Shown here piece after piece: positions 1-9,216 of a stretch of DNA of 64,000 nucleotides. Under the pieces are notes generated by a model. That model worked only from the letters and a program-made list of their open reading frames with translations. It was not told where the DNA came from and ran no database searches. Within the stretch, counting starts at the first letter, position 1, and every line of letters starts with the position of its first letter. The position numbers and the translations under genes were made by a program. The stretch is from Allopontixanthobacter confluentis. Lineage in GTDB: Bacteria; Pseudomonadota; Alphaproteobacteria; Sphingomonadales; Sphingomonadaceae. The stretch covers positions 1,037,020 through 1,101,019 of the forward strand of contig NZ_WTYU01000002.1 of NCBI RefSeq assembly GCF_009827615.1, read 5' to 3'.

Positions 1-279
1 GGCCGCGATTATATCCTCCCGGCCTGTGTTGCGCTGGCATGTGCCGGCGCCGCTTTTGCCGGTGCGGACACCACATTTGATCCTGCGCTGAACCAGTTCA
101 CCGACTTCCTCGAGGGCTCGGGCGGCAAGATTATCACCGTGCTCAGCCTGGCTGCTGGCCTGATCGGGCTTGCCTCAGGGCGCTTTTCGCTCGGCCAAAT
201 CGCTGTGCCGGTGGGCGTTGGTATCGGCGTCGGCACCGGCGTGCCGATCGTCACTTCGGTCGTGACCGCGGTCATCTGA
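1..279 (+). CDS. traA: TraA-type conjugative pilin, 5' end cut off by the window
   Basis: Frame 1 is open from the first base to a TGA at 277-279. The visible 92 residues begin inside a hydrophobic signal segment ending in an AFA-type cleavage site, so the mature part would start near GADTTFDP. Two hydrophobic helices follow, separated by a short basic turn around GRFSLGQ, with a very glycine-rich second helix. This is the architecture of TraA/VirB2 pilins, small inner-membrane subunits assembled into the conjugative pilus. The position directly before traL, as in F-like operons, supports the call. The start codon lies outside the window. Confidence 0.75.
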   Translation, partial: GRDYILPACVALACAGAAFAGADTTFDPALNQFTDFLEGSGGKIITVLSLAAGLIGLASGRFSLGQIAVPVGVGIGVGTGVPIVTSVVTAVI

Positions 280-312
280 ACCCGGACCCGGTCACAACAG
301 GAGGGCGGCATC

Positions 313-600
313 ATGGCCGACAGGTACCTTGTTCCACGGCGGCTCGACGATCCGGAGCTTATCGGCTTCTGGACCATCGACGAGTTTGCAGGGATTCTCA
401 TTCCCTTCGCCTGGGGCATTCTCGCGCAGCACATTTTCATCGGTATCGGCCTGGCCGCCGGAACCTGGTTTGCCTTGCGGAAGGCAAAGGCTCGCGGTGC
501 CGGTTCGGCACTGGTGCATGCTGCGTACTGGTATCTGCCCGGGAGTTTCCTGGGGCTGAAAGCCACGCCGCCCTCCCACTGCCGCCTGCTGGCGGGCTGA
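313..600 (+). CDS. traL: TraL, F-type pilus assembly inner-membrane protein
   Basis: The 95-residue protein matches TraL in size (91 aa in F). It has the family's N-terminal RRLDDPELIGFWTIDE-type sequence followed by two hydrophobic segments around residues 25-55. TraL is a VirB3-like inner-membrane component needed for pilus assembly. The ATG at 313 follows a GGAGG-like sequence at 299-305. It lies between the pilin gene and traE, the canonical F order. Its last 15 residues (after LKATPP) are less typical. Confidence 0.85.
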   Translation: MADRYLVPRRLDDPELIGFWTIDEFAGILIPFAWGILAQHIFIGIGLAAGTWFALRKAKARGAGSALVHAAYWYLPGSFLGLKATPPSHCRLLAG

Positions 601-613
601 GGGAGCACGATCC

Positions 614-1183
614 ATGCAAGCAGAATTCGCACACGAACAGGCGCAAGGTTTCCTGCGGCAGCGCAACCGCTTCGCCGTGCTCGCAGGCGCTTTGGGCCTG
701 ACCACGCTGGTCAGCCTCGGCGCTGCTGCGACAAGCGACGAAAGGATCGTGCTGGTGCCGATCACCGCCGAGCGGATCACCGTCTCGAGCGGCGGGGTCG
801 ACGCGCCTTATCTCGAGCTTGTCACCCGCGACACGGCGCTGATGCTCCTTAACCGGGCACCAGAGAGCCTCGACTACTGGATGGCAAACATAATGAAGCT
901 TGCTGATCCCGCCGCGCACGGCGCCCTTAAGGCCGAGCTGGTGCAGATCGTCGAGGAGCAGCGCGGCTCGGACATCTCCCAGGCCTTCGTGATCGCCGAG
1001 ATACACGTCGATCCCAAGGCCCTGACGTCGAGCGTCACCGGCACACTCAAGACCTTCGTCGGCGCGCAGGTGATCGCGAGCCAGCGCCGCTCCTTCCGTT
1101 TCCGCTGGTCGAAGCGTGGCCTCAGCCTCGCGCTGGCCGGCTTCGAGCAACTTCCCACTGACAAGGAGGACATCGGCCAATGA
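614..1183 (+). CDS. traE: TraE, F-type T4SS inner-membrane protein (VirB5/VirB8-position component)
   Basis: This 189-aa protein is the same length as F TraE (188 aa). A cytoplasmic N-terminus is followed by one membrane helix at about residues 20-40, then a periplasmic domain with a characteristic stretch around ERIVLVPITAERITVS and the conserved SYLELVTRD-like region (here APYLELVTRD). TraE is the VirB8-like scaffold of the inner-membrane complex. Its TGA overlaps the ATG of traK in an ATGA junction, implying translational coupling. Confidence 0.87.
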   Translation: MQAEFAHEQAQGFLRQRNRFAVLAGALGLTTLVSLGAAATSDERIVLVPITAERITVSSGGVDAPYLELVTRDTALMLLNRAPESLDYWMANIMKLADPAAHGALKAELVQIVEEQRGSDISQAFVIAEIHVDPKALTSSVTGTLKTFVGAQVIASQRRSFRFRWSKRGLSLALAGFEQLPTDKEDIGQ

Positions 1184-1995
1184 GCCTTTTCCCAACTCCC
1201 CTCGCAGCCGCGCTTGCCGGAACCGGTCTCGCCTGTTTCGCGATCGGCGCGGCCCGCCGTCCCGATCCCGGGCTCAAGCTCACCGGTCTTGCAGTGCTTG
1301 CCTTTGCGCTCACCCCGGTCCCGGCGCATGCCGACCAGTTCGTCGAGGCTGCTGACAACGCGACCATCGATTGCGAGCTGGCGCGCGGCGAACTCACCCG
1401 GATCGCGCTTATCGATGACGGCTTCGCCAATGTCTCGAAGATCGCGAGCGGCTTTCCCTACAACGACTTCCAGGTGACGCACGAGCCGGTGCGCGGGGAC
1501 ATCTATATCTCCGTGCCTCCGCAATTCGCGGCGGCGCGCGTCAGCTTCTTTGCCACCAGTAAAGCGGGCTACGTTTACAGGTTCGCCTGCCGCCTGGGCG
1601 GCGAGGAAGCGACCCAGCTATTCATCACCAACCCCGCGCTTGCCAAAAACGAGGCGTCAGAATGGGAGACCGAAACCGGCCCTGAAGACACCGCGATCCG
1701 CCTTATCGAGGCCATGGCGACAGATGCCGTCCTGCCCGGCTTTACCGCGCGCGCCGAGCTGTCCACTCCGCGCCGTACCGGCGGGATCGAAGTCCAGCTT
1801 GTCGCTGAATACCAAGGCGACGCGCTTACCGGGCAGCGTTTCCTCATCCGCAACCTCGGCCAGGAAAACCTTGCGCTGGCTGCCGAGCGCGAAGCGCCCG
1901 CAGGCGCGCTCGCCTTTGCCTATGGCCGCGACGCGCTCGCGCCCGGTGAAGCCACCAGCGCCTTCCTCGTCTTCGCGAAGGGAGGGCTCAAGTGA
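1180..1995 (+). CDS. traK: TraK, F-type T4SS outer-membrane core protein (VirB9-like)
   Basis: The gene encodes 271 aa against 242 in F TraK. The extra length is N-terminal: a first hydrophobic stretch and an RRPDPG linker precede a second hydrophobic segment ending in PVPAHA, which looks like the true signal-peptide cleavage site. The secreted part contains the beta-rich TraK pattern (FPYNDFQVTHEPVRGDIYIS). TraK is a VirB9-like subunit that forms the core complex with TraV and TraB. The start at 1180 is chosen for the ATGA overlap with traE; an internal start nearer the second hydrophobic segment cannot be excluded. Confidence 0.83.
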   Translation: MSLFPTPLAAALAGTGLACFAIGAARRPDPGLKLTGLAVLAFALTPVPAHADQFVEAADNATIDCELARGELTRIALIDDGFANVSKIASGFPYNDFQVTHEPVRGDIYISVPPQFAAARVSFFATSKAGYVYRFACRLGGEEATQLFITNPALAKNEASEWETETGPEDTAIRLIEAMATDAVLPGFTARAELSTPRRTGGIEVQLVAEYQGDALTGQRFLIRNLGQENLALAAEREAPAGALAFAYGRDALAPGEATSAFLVFAKGGLK

Positions 1996-3314
1996 TGGCA
2001 GACGCACCAGCAAAACCGGAAAGCCCCAAGGCGAAGCCTGTACCAGGCTCGCCGCAAGCCCGCGAGAGCGGACGGCGCAATCTCAATGCGCAAATCGCGC
2101 AGCGCCAGAAACTGCTGCTCGCCGGGATTGGTGCCATCGCGCTTATCGGGGGAGGACTGTTCATCTTCAGCGATGACGGTGACGACGCCGGAGCGGATGC
2201 AAACGGCGCAGAAACGATCGACACGGGCGGCCTCGTCAATCGCAACCTGTCGCAGCGCGAGTTTGTCGCAAGCTACGGCAACCGGCTCGACGCGCAAGGC
2301 CGCGCGATCAAGGATCTGGAACAAGCCCAGCTACCGACCGCGCAAGTCGAGGAGGAGCTCGAAGCGCTGCGCAGCGAGAATGCGCAGATGCGCTCCGACG
2401 GGCAGGCAGCAATCGACGCGATTTCTTCCGAGAACGCCGCATTGCGTTCGCAGCTCAATGGGGCCGGAAACCGTCCTTCAGAGCCCGCGCCTTTGCCGCC
2501 GCCTGCCTATGGGCCCGGCGTCGGAACTGGCGCAGCAATCCAGGCGCCGCAAGCCGGATCAGAAGGACCGGGCGGACAGCTCAGCCTGATGAGTTTCGGT
2601 CCCAATACCGGCAAGGACGGCAAGCCGCGAGTGCCCGAGACAGCGCCTGCATTGCTGCTCGAAGCGAGCCGCGAGTATTTGCCGCCCAACAGCTATGCGC
2701 CTGCAACGGTCATTGTCGGGGTCGACGCATCGACGGGCGTTGCCAGCCAGAGTGATCCGCTGCCCGTGGTCCTCAGGATCACCGGCCCGGCCCGTTCGGT
2801 CATGCGCGGCAACAAACTGCTTACCACCGACATCACCGGCTGCCTCGTCAACGGCGCAGCGCGCGGCGATCTCTCGGCCGAGAAAGTCTACGTCAAGCTG
2901 GTGCGCATGACCTGCGCGCAGCCCGGCGGGCGTTTCGCGGTAAGCGAGGTCAAAGGGTTCATCTCCTTTGCCGGCAAGTCCGGGGTGCGCGGCCGCGTTG
3001 TCAGCCGTGAAGGCAGCCTTGTCAGCCAGGCGCTGCTCGCAGGGATTATCGGAGGCTTCGGACGCGGATTTTCCGCCAACGCCAACGGCATTTTTACCGG
3101 ACAAGTGGGCAGTGACGGCCAGCGCGAAGCGCTCTCGCCGACCGACATTCTTGCCGGCGGCTTCGGCCAGGGTGCTGGCGAAGCTGCCGATACGGTCAGC
3201 CGTTATCTCATTGAACGCGCAGAACAATATCAACCAGTCGTCGAGATGCCGACCGGCATCGAGGTCGAGATCGTCTTTCTCGACGGCGTCCATGTCAGGA
3301 GCTCTTCCAAATGA
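1992..3314 (+). CDS. traB: TraB, F-type T4SS core protein (VirB10-like)
   Basis: The 440-aa protein (F TraB 475) has a short cytoplasmic N-terminus, one membrane helix at about residues 38-56, a coiled coil of 35-40 residues near 85-150, a proline-rich linker around 165-190, and a C-terminal beta-barrel domain of TrbI/VirB10 type. TraB spans inner and outer membrane and connects the secretion core to the inner-membrane machinery. It overlaps traK and the next gene by 4 nt each. Confidence 0.88.
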   Translation: MMADAPAKPESPKAKPVPGSPQARESGRRNLNAQIAQRQKLLLAGIGAIALIGGGLFIFSDDGDDAGADANGAETIDTGGLVNRNLSQREFVASYGNRLDAQGRAIKDLEQAQLPTAQVEEELEALRSENAQMRSDGQAAIDAISSENAALRSQLNGAGNRPSEPAPLPPPAYGPGVGTGAAIQAPQAGSEGPGGQLSLMSFGPNTGKDGKPRVPETAPALLLEASREYLPPNSYAPATVIVGVDASTGVASQSDPLPVVLRITGPARSVMRGNKLLTTDITGCLVNGAARGDLSAEKVYVKLVRMTCAQPGGRFAVSEVKGFISFAGKSGVRGRVVSREGSLVSQALLAGIIGGFGRGFSANANGIFTGQVGSDGQREALSPTDILAGGFGQGAGEAADTVSRYLIERAEQYQPVVEMPTGIEVEIVFLDGVHVRSSSK

Positions 3315-4183
3315 ACTACAATGACCACCGGCCGGGCCTGAAGACCCGTGCCGCCCACTTCGCCCTTGCCTGCTCAGGTGCCGCTGCCGTGCTCACACTC
3401 GGTGTCTCGGCTGTCACGGCCATGCCCGCATCGGCTTCCGCGCTGGCAAGCGATGTCGCGCAGGCGCTGAAGTTGCGGCTGCCCAGGACCCCGATCGATG
3501 CGATCAGCTGCGATAAGCTCGGACCATGGTGCGAAGTCGTTTCGGGCGACACGCTGTTCTACATCGATGAGACCGCGCGCTACCTGTTCGTCGGCCGGCT
3601 CTACGACATGGAAGAGCGGCGCGACGTGACCGCGGCTCGGCTTCTCGAACTAAATCCCGACCTGCTTGCCGCCGGTGCACCGCGCGCCGGAGGCGAGACG
3701 CAACCGGGCGGAGACAAACCTCCGGCCCAGACGGCCGCAGCTAACGTCGATCTCTCCACCCTTCCGGCAGCCGGTGCGATCCACTGGGGCAATCCCAAGG
3801 GCGAAAAGCTGGTGGTCTTCTCGGACTTTCAATGCGGCTACTGCCAGCGCCTGGCAGGCGAACTCGCCAAGGCCAAGGTCCATATCGAAGAGCGACCGGT
3901 TTCGATCTTCGGCGCACCGAGCCGCAAGACTTCCGAAGCCGTGCTGTGCGCGAAGGATCCGGTAAAGGCTCTCCATGCTGCCTATGCCGGGCGGGCTCCG
4001 GCGACCGGCAAGACCTGTAAGAAAGCCAAGGCGCTCGATGCCAACGAGGCCTTTGCCAAGGCCAACGGTTTTAACGGGACGCCGGTGATTGTGCGCGCCC
4101 GCGATGGGGCAGTGATCCATGGCTACCGCGATGCCGCGACAATCCGCCGCTTCGTATCCGGCGCGAAGGGAAGCGCGCAATGA
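3311..4183 (+). CDS. DsbC/DsbG-type periplasmic thiol-disulfide protein of the tra operon
   Basis: The protein (290 aa) begins with a signal-like hydrophobic stretch (residues 16-40). A dimerisation-type N-domain is followed by a long P/G/Q linker and a thioredoxin fold with the active-site motif CGYC at 175-178, preceded by VVFSDFQ, typical of DsbC. A second cysteine pair and a cis-proline motif (GTPVIV) lie near the C-terminus. It probably forms or reshuffles disulfides in the cysteine-rich Tra proteins (TraN, TraU, TraH, TraV) made from the same operon. DsbC genes between traB and traV are common in F-like systems; F itself has trbB elsewhere. Confidence 0.85.
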   Translation: MNYNDHRPGLKTRAAHFALACSGAAAVLTLGVSAVTAMPASASALASDVAQALKLRLPRTPIDAISCDKLGPWCEVVSGDTLFYIDETARYLFVGRLYDMEERRDVTAARLLELNPDLLAAGAPRAGGETQPGGDKPPAQTAAANVDLSTLPAAGAIHWGNPKGEKLVVFSDFQCGYCQRLAGELAKAKVHIEERPVSIFGAPSRKTSEAVLCAKDPVKALHAAYAGRAPATGKTCKKAKALDANEAFAKANGFNGTPVIVRARDGAVIHGYRDAATIRRFVSGAKGSAQ

Positions 4184-4767
4184 GCCGGCTCCCGATCCTG
4201 CGCGCCCTCTTGCTGGCTGCGCCGCTCGTGATGGCGAGCGGATGCACCAGCCTCGGGAGCAATGTGAAAGGCAGTTTTGCCTGCCGCGCTCCCGATGGAA
4301 CCTGCGCGCCCACCTCCACCATCGATGCCGGGGCGACCGGCATCGACCGGGCCGAAGCCGGGCACGCACATCGCCCCGTGCCGACGGCTGGCGAAGCGGT
4401 CCGCCGTCTGCAGGTCGTGCTGGCCGGCTACCGCGACGAAGCGAGCCGCGAGCACGAAGCGCGGGTCGTGCACCTGACGCTGCCCGAACCTGTCGGAACA
4501 GGCTGGCGTCCACCGCAAGGACGCCGGGACATCCTCCGCTCGCTGGGCGCAAGCATCGCTGCAACCCGCGAGGGTAACCCCGCACCCGACCTCCATCCAA
4601 CAGAACACCACACGACACAAATATTGCCGGAACAGCTGTTTATCCCCTCGCAGCCACTTCCGGCGATGCCCGGCGCCAACGCGCCGGAACCCGGGGGACC
4701 TGGCTCGTTTCCCCCTCCCCGCGAGCCGGTCCCCCACCCTGACATGCACGAAGGAGACAGCCAGTGA
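4180..4767 (+). CDS. traV: TraV, outer-membrane lipoprotein of the T4SS core (VirB7-like)
   Basis: The 195-aa product (F TraV 171) has a lipoprotein signal peptide with lipobox MASGC, so acylation at about Cys22. Further cysteines follow in FACRAPDGTC, matching the two conserved cysteines of TraV. The rest is proline-rich and low in predicted order. TraV anchors TraK/TraB rings to the outer membrane. Four-base overlaps with both neighbours indicate coupled translation. Confidence 0.8.
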   Translation: MSRLPILRALLLAAPLVMASGCTSLGSNVKGSFACRAPDGTCAPTSTIDAGATGIDRAEAGHAHRPVPTAGEAVRRLQVVLAGYRDEASREHEARVVHLTLPEPVGTGWRPPQGRRDILRSLGASIAATREGNPAPDLHPTEHHTTQILPEQLFIPSQPLPAMPGANAPEPGGPGSFPPPREPVPHPDMHEGDSQ

Positions 4768-7307
4768 CGCTATCCTTAGCCGCAGCGCGCGATGCGCTAT
4801 CGCGCAGGCTTTTTGCCGATACATCGCGACCTGAAAGGGAGCGGGCGCATTTCGGGCTCGACATGCTCTCGGACTGGCTCCCGTACCGGGTCTATGACGA
4901 GGGCGCGAAGCTCTACCGCAATGCGCGCTCGAAAGGCTTCGTCCTCGAAGTCACTCCGCTGATCGGAGCTGACGAACAGACCGGCGAGATCCTCGGGCAG
5001 TTCTTCTCCGAAGGGCTGCCGCAGGGTGCCTGCCTCCAGGTTCTGAACTTCGCTTCCCCGCGGATCGGCAATGTCGTCGCCCCCTGGTTTGCCCCGCGCT
5101 ACGAGCAGGGCGGGATCTACGAGGCCATCGCCAGGGCCCGGACAAAGCGCCTGTATGACCTCGTCTGGAATTCGGGCTCGGCGCATGCGCCCTTCCATGC
5201 CCGCAATGTCCGGGTGATCGTCTCGCTCGGCGTGCCGGCCCCCGGCAGCGTGACCGATGCCGAGCTGTCCGAATGCCGCGAAGGCTTGATGGGCATGCTT
5301 CATTCGCTTGGGCTGCAGGCACAGGAACTGCGCCCGAACGGGTTGCTGGCGCTGATCGACGAGCTGACGTCGCCGACTACCGCGCATGAGCCGGATGTCC
5401 ATACGTGGAACCCGCACGATACGCTCCAGGCTCAGGCAATCCGCCGCGACATCGAGCTCGAGGTCGACGATGATCGGATGATCCTGCGAACCGAACGGTT
5501 CCGCGAGACCGGGCGGGACGCGCACGGCCATCCCGAAGTGGGCGAATGCTACCCCGATCATTTCGACATGCGCCACTATGCCGTGCGCTCGACACCTGAA
5601 CGCTGGGCGCCCTGGGAATGCGCGCGGCTCATCGGCGACATGTTTGCCGACAAGCTGCGCTTTCCCTGTCCGACGGCGACCATGCTGTGCCTCGTCTATC
5701 CCGACCAGGAAGCCGCCTCGGCGCGGGCCGGCTTCAAGTTCATGCGCACGACCACCCTCAGCCAGACCAAGAGCGCAAGCTTCCTGCCCAAGCTTGCCGA
5801 ACAGTCAGCCGAATGGCGCCATGTCCAGGCCGAGCTTCAGGCAGGCAAAAAACTCGTGAAACTGTTCTATGGCCTCACCAGCATCTCGCCGCTTGGCCAG
5901 GGCGATGCGCATGAGCGGGTGATCAAAGCGATTTACAAGGCGGCAGGCTGGGACCTGGCCGACGAGCGCTTCCTGCAGCTGCAGGGCCTCGTCGCAGCAT
6001 TTCCCTTGAGCCTTGCCGACGGGCTTGCCGACGACATGGCGCGCCTCAAACGCCTGAAGACCATGCTTTCAACGACCGCGGCAAATATTGCGCCGATGCA
6101 AGGAGAATATCTTGGCGGTTCGATCCCCCACCTGCTGCTCGTCGGCCGGCGCGGCCAGCCCTTCTGGTGGTCGCCGTTCGAGAACGACGCGGGCAACCAC
6201 AATATCGCGATCTGCGGCAAATCAGGCTCGGGTAAGTCCGTCCTCTTGCAGGAACTTTGTGCAGCCCTTCGCGGCGCCGGTGCTAAGGTCGTTGTGATCG
6301 ATGACGGGCGCAGCTTCGAGCATTCGGTCAAGCTGCAAGGTGGCCGCTTTGTCGAGTTTACGCTCGCTTCGGGCTTTTCGCTCAATCCCTTCTCGATGGT
6401 CGACGATGTCCGCGCTCACGAGGACGAGGATTACCGGCTCGACTGTTTCGCGATGATCAAGGCCATGGTCGGCCAGATGGCCCGGCCCAGCTCCGCGCCA
6501 AGCGATACCGAGCGCGGCCTTATCGACCAGGCGGTGACGCACGTCTGGGAAGCGCTTGGCAGCGGCGCGTCGGTCGATGATGTCGCGCATGCGTTGCAAG
6601 GCTCGGAAAGTGAAGCAGGGCGCGATCTTGCGACCGCGATCGCGCCGTTCTGCCGCGGCGGAAGCTACGGCGGCTTCTTCTCCGGCAAGGCCAGCTTCGC
6701 GCTCGATGATGATTTCACCGTCTTCGAGATGAGCGACCTTGCAAGCCGTGAGGAGCTGCGAAGCGTGGTCCTCTCGGCAATCATGTTCATGACCGGCCAG
6801 GCCATGACGCGCAGTTCGCGTGCCACCAAAAAGCTGCTGCTGATCGACGAGGCCTGGGCGATGCTCAAAGGCGGCTCGATGGGCGAGTTCGTCGAGACCT
6901 ATGCCCGCACCGCGCGCAAATATGGCGGCGCTCTCGCAACTGCGACCCAGTCGCTCAACGATTACTACAAGTCCGATGGCGCGCGCGCTGCGCTCGAGAA
7001 CAGCGACTGGATGCTGGTGCTACAGCAGAAGGCCGAGACCATCGCCGATTTCCGCAGCCAAGCACGGCTCGACATGGACGACCGGACCGAGACGCTGATC
7101 CGCTCTCTCAAGCGCTCGGGCACCGAGTACAGCGAGATCTTTATCAAGGGACCCGAGACCGAAGCGGTCGGGCGCCTTGTGCTCGATCCGTTTTCGGCGA
7201 CGATCTATTCCTCCGATCCCGACACCTATGCCGCGATCCAGGAATGCGAGCGGCGCGGGCACAGCCTCGCCGATGCGATCCGCACAGTTGCGGGAGACGC
7301 GCAATGA
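4764..7307 (+). CDS. traC: TraC, T4SS ATPase (VirB4-like)
   Basis: This 847-aa protein (F TraC 875) has the N-terminal TraC domain and a C-terminal P-loop ATPase. The Walker A motif GKSGSGKS is at about 484-491 and the Walker B motif LLLIDEAW at about 690-697, followed by a Q-containing sensor (ATATQSLNDY). TraC energises pilus assembly and retraction at the inner membrane. The start overlaps traV by four bases, and the stop overlaps the next start (ATGATGA). Confidence 0.93.
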   Translation: MTLSLAAARDALSRRLFADTSRPERERAHFGLDMLSDWLPYRVYDEGAKLYRNARSKGFVLEVTPLIGADEQTGEILGQFFSEGLPQGACLQVLNFASPRIGNVVAPWFAPRYEQGGIYEAIARARTKRLYDLVWNSGSAHAPFHARNVRVIVSLGVPAPGSVTDAELSECREGLMGMLHSLGLQAQELRPNGLLALIDELTSPTTAHEPDVHTWNPHDTLQAQAIRRDIELEVDDDRMILRTERFRETGRDAHGHPEVGECYPDHFDMRHYAVRSTPERWAPWECARLIGDMFADKLRFPCPTATMLCLVYPDQEAASARAGFKFMRTTTLSQTKSASFLPKLAEQSAEWRHVQAELQAGKKLVKLFYGLTSISPLGQGDAHERVIKAIYKAAGWDLADERFLQLQGLVAAFPLSLADGLADDMARLKRLKTMLSTTAANIAPMQGEYLGGSIPHLLLVGRRGQPFWWSPFENDAGNHNIAICGKSGSGKSVLLQELCAALRGAGAKVVVIDDGRSFEHSVKLQGGRFVEFTLASGFSLNPFSMVDDVRAHEDEDYRLDCFAMIKAMVGQMARPSSAPSDTERGLIDQAVTHVWEALGSGASVDDVAHALQGSESEAGRDLATAIAPFCRGGSYGGFFSGKASFALDDDFTVFEMSDLASREELRSVVLSAIMFMTGQAMTRSSRATKKLLLIDEAWAMLKGGSMGEFVETYARTARKYGGALATATQSLNDYYKSDGARAALENSDWMLVLQQKAETIADFRSQARLDMDDRTETLIRSLKRSGTEYSEIFIKGPETEAVGRLVLDPFSATIYSSDPDTYAAIQECERRGHSLADAIRTVAGDAQ

Positions 7308-7684
7308 TGAGCTCGCATCTCACCGACAGGGTCGAACCGGCAAATCTCAAAGCATTCCTGCCCTTCTTGCAGGGAACGTGCTTCATCCTGATCGAGACGA
7401 CGCGCTTCGCCGCGACATCGCTTCTCATCGCGCTTGGCCTGCCGCTCGCACTGTTCCTGTTTGTCGCAGGCTGGGATTTGCACGGGCTGTTCACCCAGCT
7501 CGGAAATCTGTCGGACCGCTATCTCGAGGCCGACGGGCTGCGCCGCACCCTTTTCAGCCAGGACCTCAAGATCTGCTTCCTGATCATAGCTGGCGCGGTG
7601 ACGCTGTTTCGCATGCCGCGCTTCCTCCAGCGGCTCGCGGCCGACCTCGATACCGATCTCAGCAAGGAGCCGAGCCGTGGCTGA
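7304..7684 (+). CDS. Unknown inner-membrane protein between traC and trbI
   Basis: The 126-aa product starts at the ATG overlapping the traC stop; an upstream in-frame start at 7244 lies inside traC and is unlikely. Two hydrophobic segments are visible: one rich in L/F/A near residues 35-55, and a second (CFLIIAGAVTLF) near 85-97. A short charged loop containing LSDRYLEADGLRR separates them. I do not recognise the family. Its place in the tightly overlapped operon suggests a small inner-membrane factor for pilus assembly. It overlaps trbI by 8 nt. Confidence 0.7.
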   Translation: MMSSHLTDRVEPANLKAFLPFLQGTCFILIETTRFAATSLLIALGLPLALFLFVAGWDLHGLFTQLGNLSDRYLEADGLRRTLFSQDLKICFLIIAGAVTLFRMPRFLQRLAADLDTDLSKEPSRG

Positions 7685-8063
7685 CACCAACCGATTACAA
7701 TCATTTAATCAGCCTCTACTGCTGAAGATTGCCGCCGTACTGGCCATCGCTGCCGCGCTGCTCTGGGCGACCTGGGTCAGCCGCGAACTGACCGAGCCCC
7801 GCCAGGAAATCGTCACGGTCAGGCTTGCCGAGACCATTGCCGCTTTCGTCGATGCCGAAGCGCGCGAAACTCGTGATCCCGAGACCAGCCAGGCACGCGT
7901 GCTCGCCTTCCTCAAGGCCTCCGAACGCGCGGTGGCGGACATGGGAAGCGATGGCCGCGTGGTGCTGGTCGGCGAAGCGGTGCTTGCAGGCGGTCCGCCT
8001 GACGCGACCGATGAACTGCGCATGCGGATCGCCGGCCAGCTCGGACAAGGAGACGGGCAATGA
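7677..8063 (+). CDS. trbI: TrbI, F-type conjugation inner-membrane protein
   Basis: The 128-aa protein is exactly F TrbI length. It has one membrane helix at about residues 17-32 followed by a periplasmic part with the pattern EIVTVRLAETIAAFV, typical of type-F TrbI. In F, TrbI influences pilus outgrowth and retraction. The gene overlaps the preceding membrane-protein gene and, by an ATGA, the signal peptidase gene downstream. Confidence 0.8.
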   Translation: MADTNRLQSFNQPLLLKIAAVLAIAAALLWATWVSRELTEPRQEIVTVRLAETIAAFVDAEARETRDPETSQARVLAFLKASERAVADMGSDGRVVLVGEAVLAGGPPDATDELRMRIAGQLGQGDGQ

Positions 8064-8581
8064 AAAGCCTGTCCAAGCGTCTTGCGCAAACCCTCAAACG
8101 CCCGCTCGTCCTCACCGCGCTCGTCCTGCTTCCCCTGGGATGGAGCGCCGTCGATGCATTCGCAAAAGATCACGCCTTCCTGATCAATGCCAGCCCGAGC
8201 CTGCCCAACTGGGCCTTCTGGCTCGATCGTGCTGCACCTATCACGCGCGGCAGTCTGATCTTCTTTGAGCCTCCGGCGAGCGAACTCGTCGAAGCCCATT
8301 TCGGGAAAGGCGCGCAGCTCTTCGGCAAGCGGGTGCTGGGCGTGCCGGGCGACGTCGTCAGCCATCGCGGCCACGAGGTCTTCATCAACGGCCGCAAGAT
8401 CGCCGCGCGCCTCGATGAAACGCGGCTTGGAATCTCTCTCCACCAGGGACCCGAAGGTCCGATCCCAGAAGGCTGCTTCTACACCGGGACGGGCCATCCG
8501 CGCGGGCTGGACAGCCGCTACGCCGAGATCGGTTTCATCTGCCGCGGCCAGATCCTCGGCAGCGGGAGGGCAATCCTGTGA
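8060..8581 (+). CDS. traF: TraF-type S26 signal peptidase
   Basis: This 173-aa S26 peptidase has an N-terminal membrane segment (residues 14-32). A Ser-Lys dyad is visible: the serine in ASPSLPNW (about Ser47) and the lysine in GKRVLGVPGD (about Lys90). A late G-x-D-SR-Y box (GLDSRYAEIGF) fits the C-terminal S26 pattern. It resembles RP4 TraF, which matures pilin, and here probably processes TraA or another exported Tra protein. It shares only a name with the thioredoxin-like F TraF encoded at 12690-13505. Confidence 0.85.
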   Translation: MKSLSKRLAQTLKRPLVLTALVLLPLGWSAVDAFAKDHAFLINASPSLPNWAFWLDRAAPITRGSLIFFEPPASELVEAHFGKGAQLFGKRVLGVPGDVVSHRGHEVFINGRKIAARLDETRLGISLHQGPEGPIPEGCFYTGTGHPRGLDSRYAEIGFICRGQILGSGRAIL

Positions 8582-9216
8582 AAAAGTTTCTCGCCCCATC
8601 GATCCTGCTCGCAGCCCTGCTTTACCCGGCGCAGGCACTCGCCCGGGACTACGGTCAGCGCGGCACGGTCTTTCCCGTGATCGAACGCGACCTGCTCGAG
8701 CAGATCCATTCCCGCCTGACCCAGATGGAACAATCGGGCGAGACCGCTCGCCTCAACTCAGAGCTGAAACGCCGGACAATTGCCCGCGTGAACCGGCCGG
8801 ATCCGGTCACCGGAATTGTCCGGGCCAGCGAAGCCCGGCGCTGGAGTTTCGATCCGACGATCACGCTCGCCGCCGACATCACCGGCGCGAAGGGCGAGCT
8901 GATCCATGCCGCAGGCACTAGGGTCAATCCGCTCGACAGCGTCCAGCTGAGGAGCCCTCTGCTGTTCCTCGACGGCGACGATCCCGACCAGCTCGCCTGG
9001 GCGCTGAAGCAAGACGCCAGTGCCAAGCTGATTCTCGTAAAAGGGGCGCCGCTCGAACTCATGAAGGCCCGCCAGCGCCGCTTCTATTTCGACCAGGGTG
9101 GCAAGCTGACAGCGCGGTTCGGGATCAGGTCAGTGCCGGCGCGGGTGCGTCAGGATGGCCGTCTGCTCGAGATCAGCGAAATCGCGCTGCCGCCCAAAAG
9201 GAGGCCTGCGCTATGA
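8578..9216 (+). CDS. traW: TraW, F-type pilus assembly periplasmic protein
   Basis: The 212-aa product (F TraW 210) has a signal peptide ending in AQALA followed by the family's RDYGQRGTVFPVIERDLL opening. A core with ARRWSFDPTITLAADI and the end pattern RFGIRSVPARV are typical of TraW. It works in the periplasm with TrbC, TraU, TraF and TraH in pilus extension. ATGA overlaps link it to both neighbours. Confidence 0.9.
   Translation: MKKFLAPSILLAALLYPAQALARDYGQRGTVFPVIERDLLEQIHSRLTQMEQSGETARLNSELKRRTIARVNRPDPVTGIVRASEARRWSFDPTITLAADITGAKGELIHAAGTRVNPLDSVQLRSPLLFLDGDDPDQLAWALKQDASAKLILVKGAPLELMKARQRRFYFDQGGKLTARFGIRSVPARVRQDGRLLEISEIALPPKRRPAL

Noticed and set aside
3650-4824. Long minus-strand open frames opposite dsbC, traV and traC
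   Set aside because: They lie antisense to overlapping tra genes with clear families and reflect the high-GC codon pattern.
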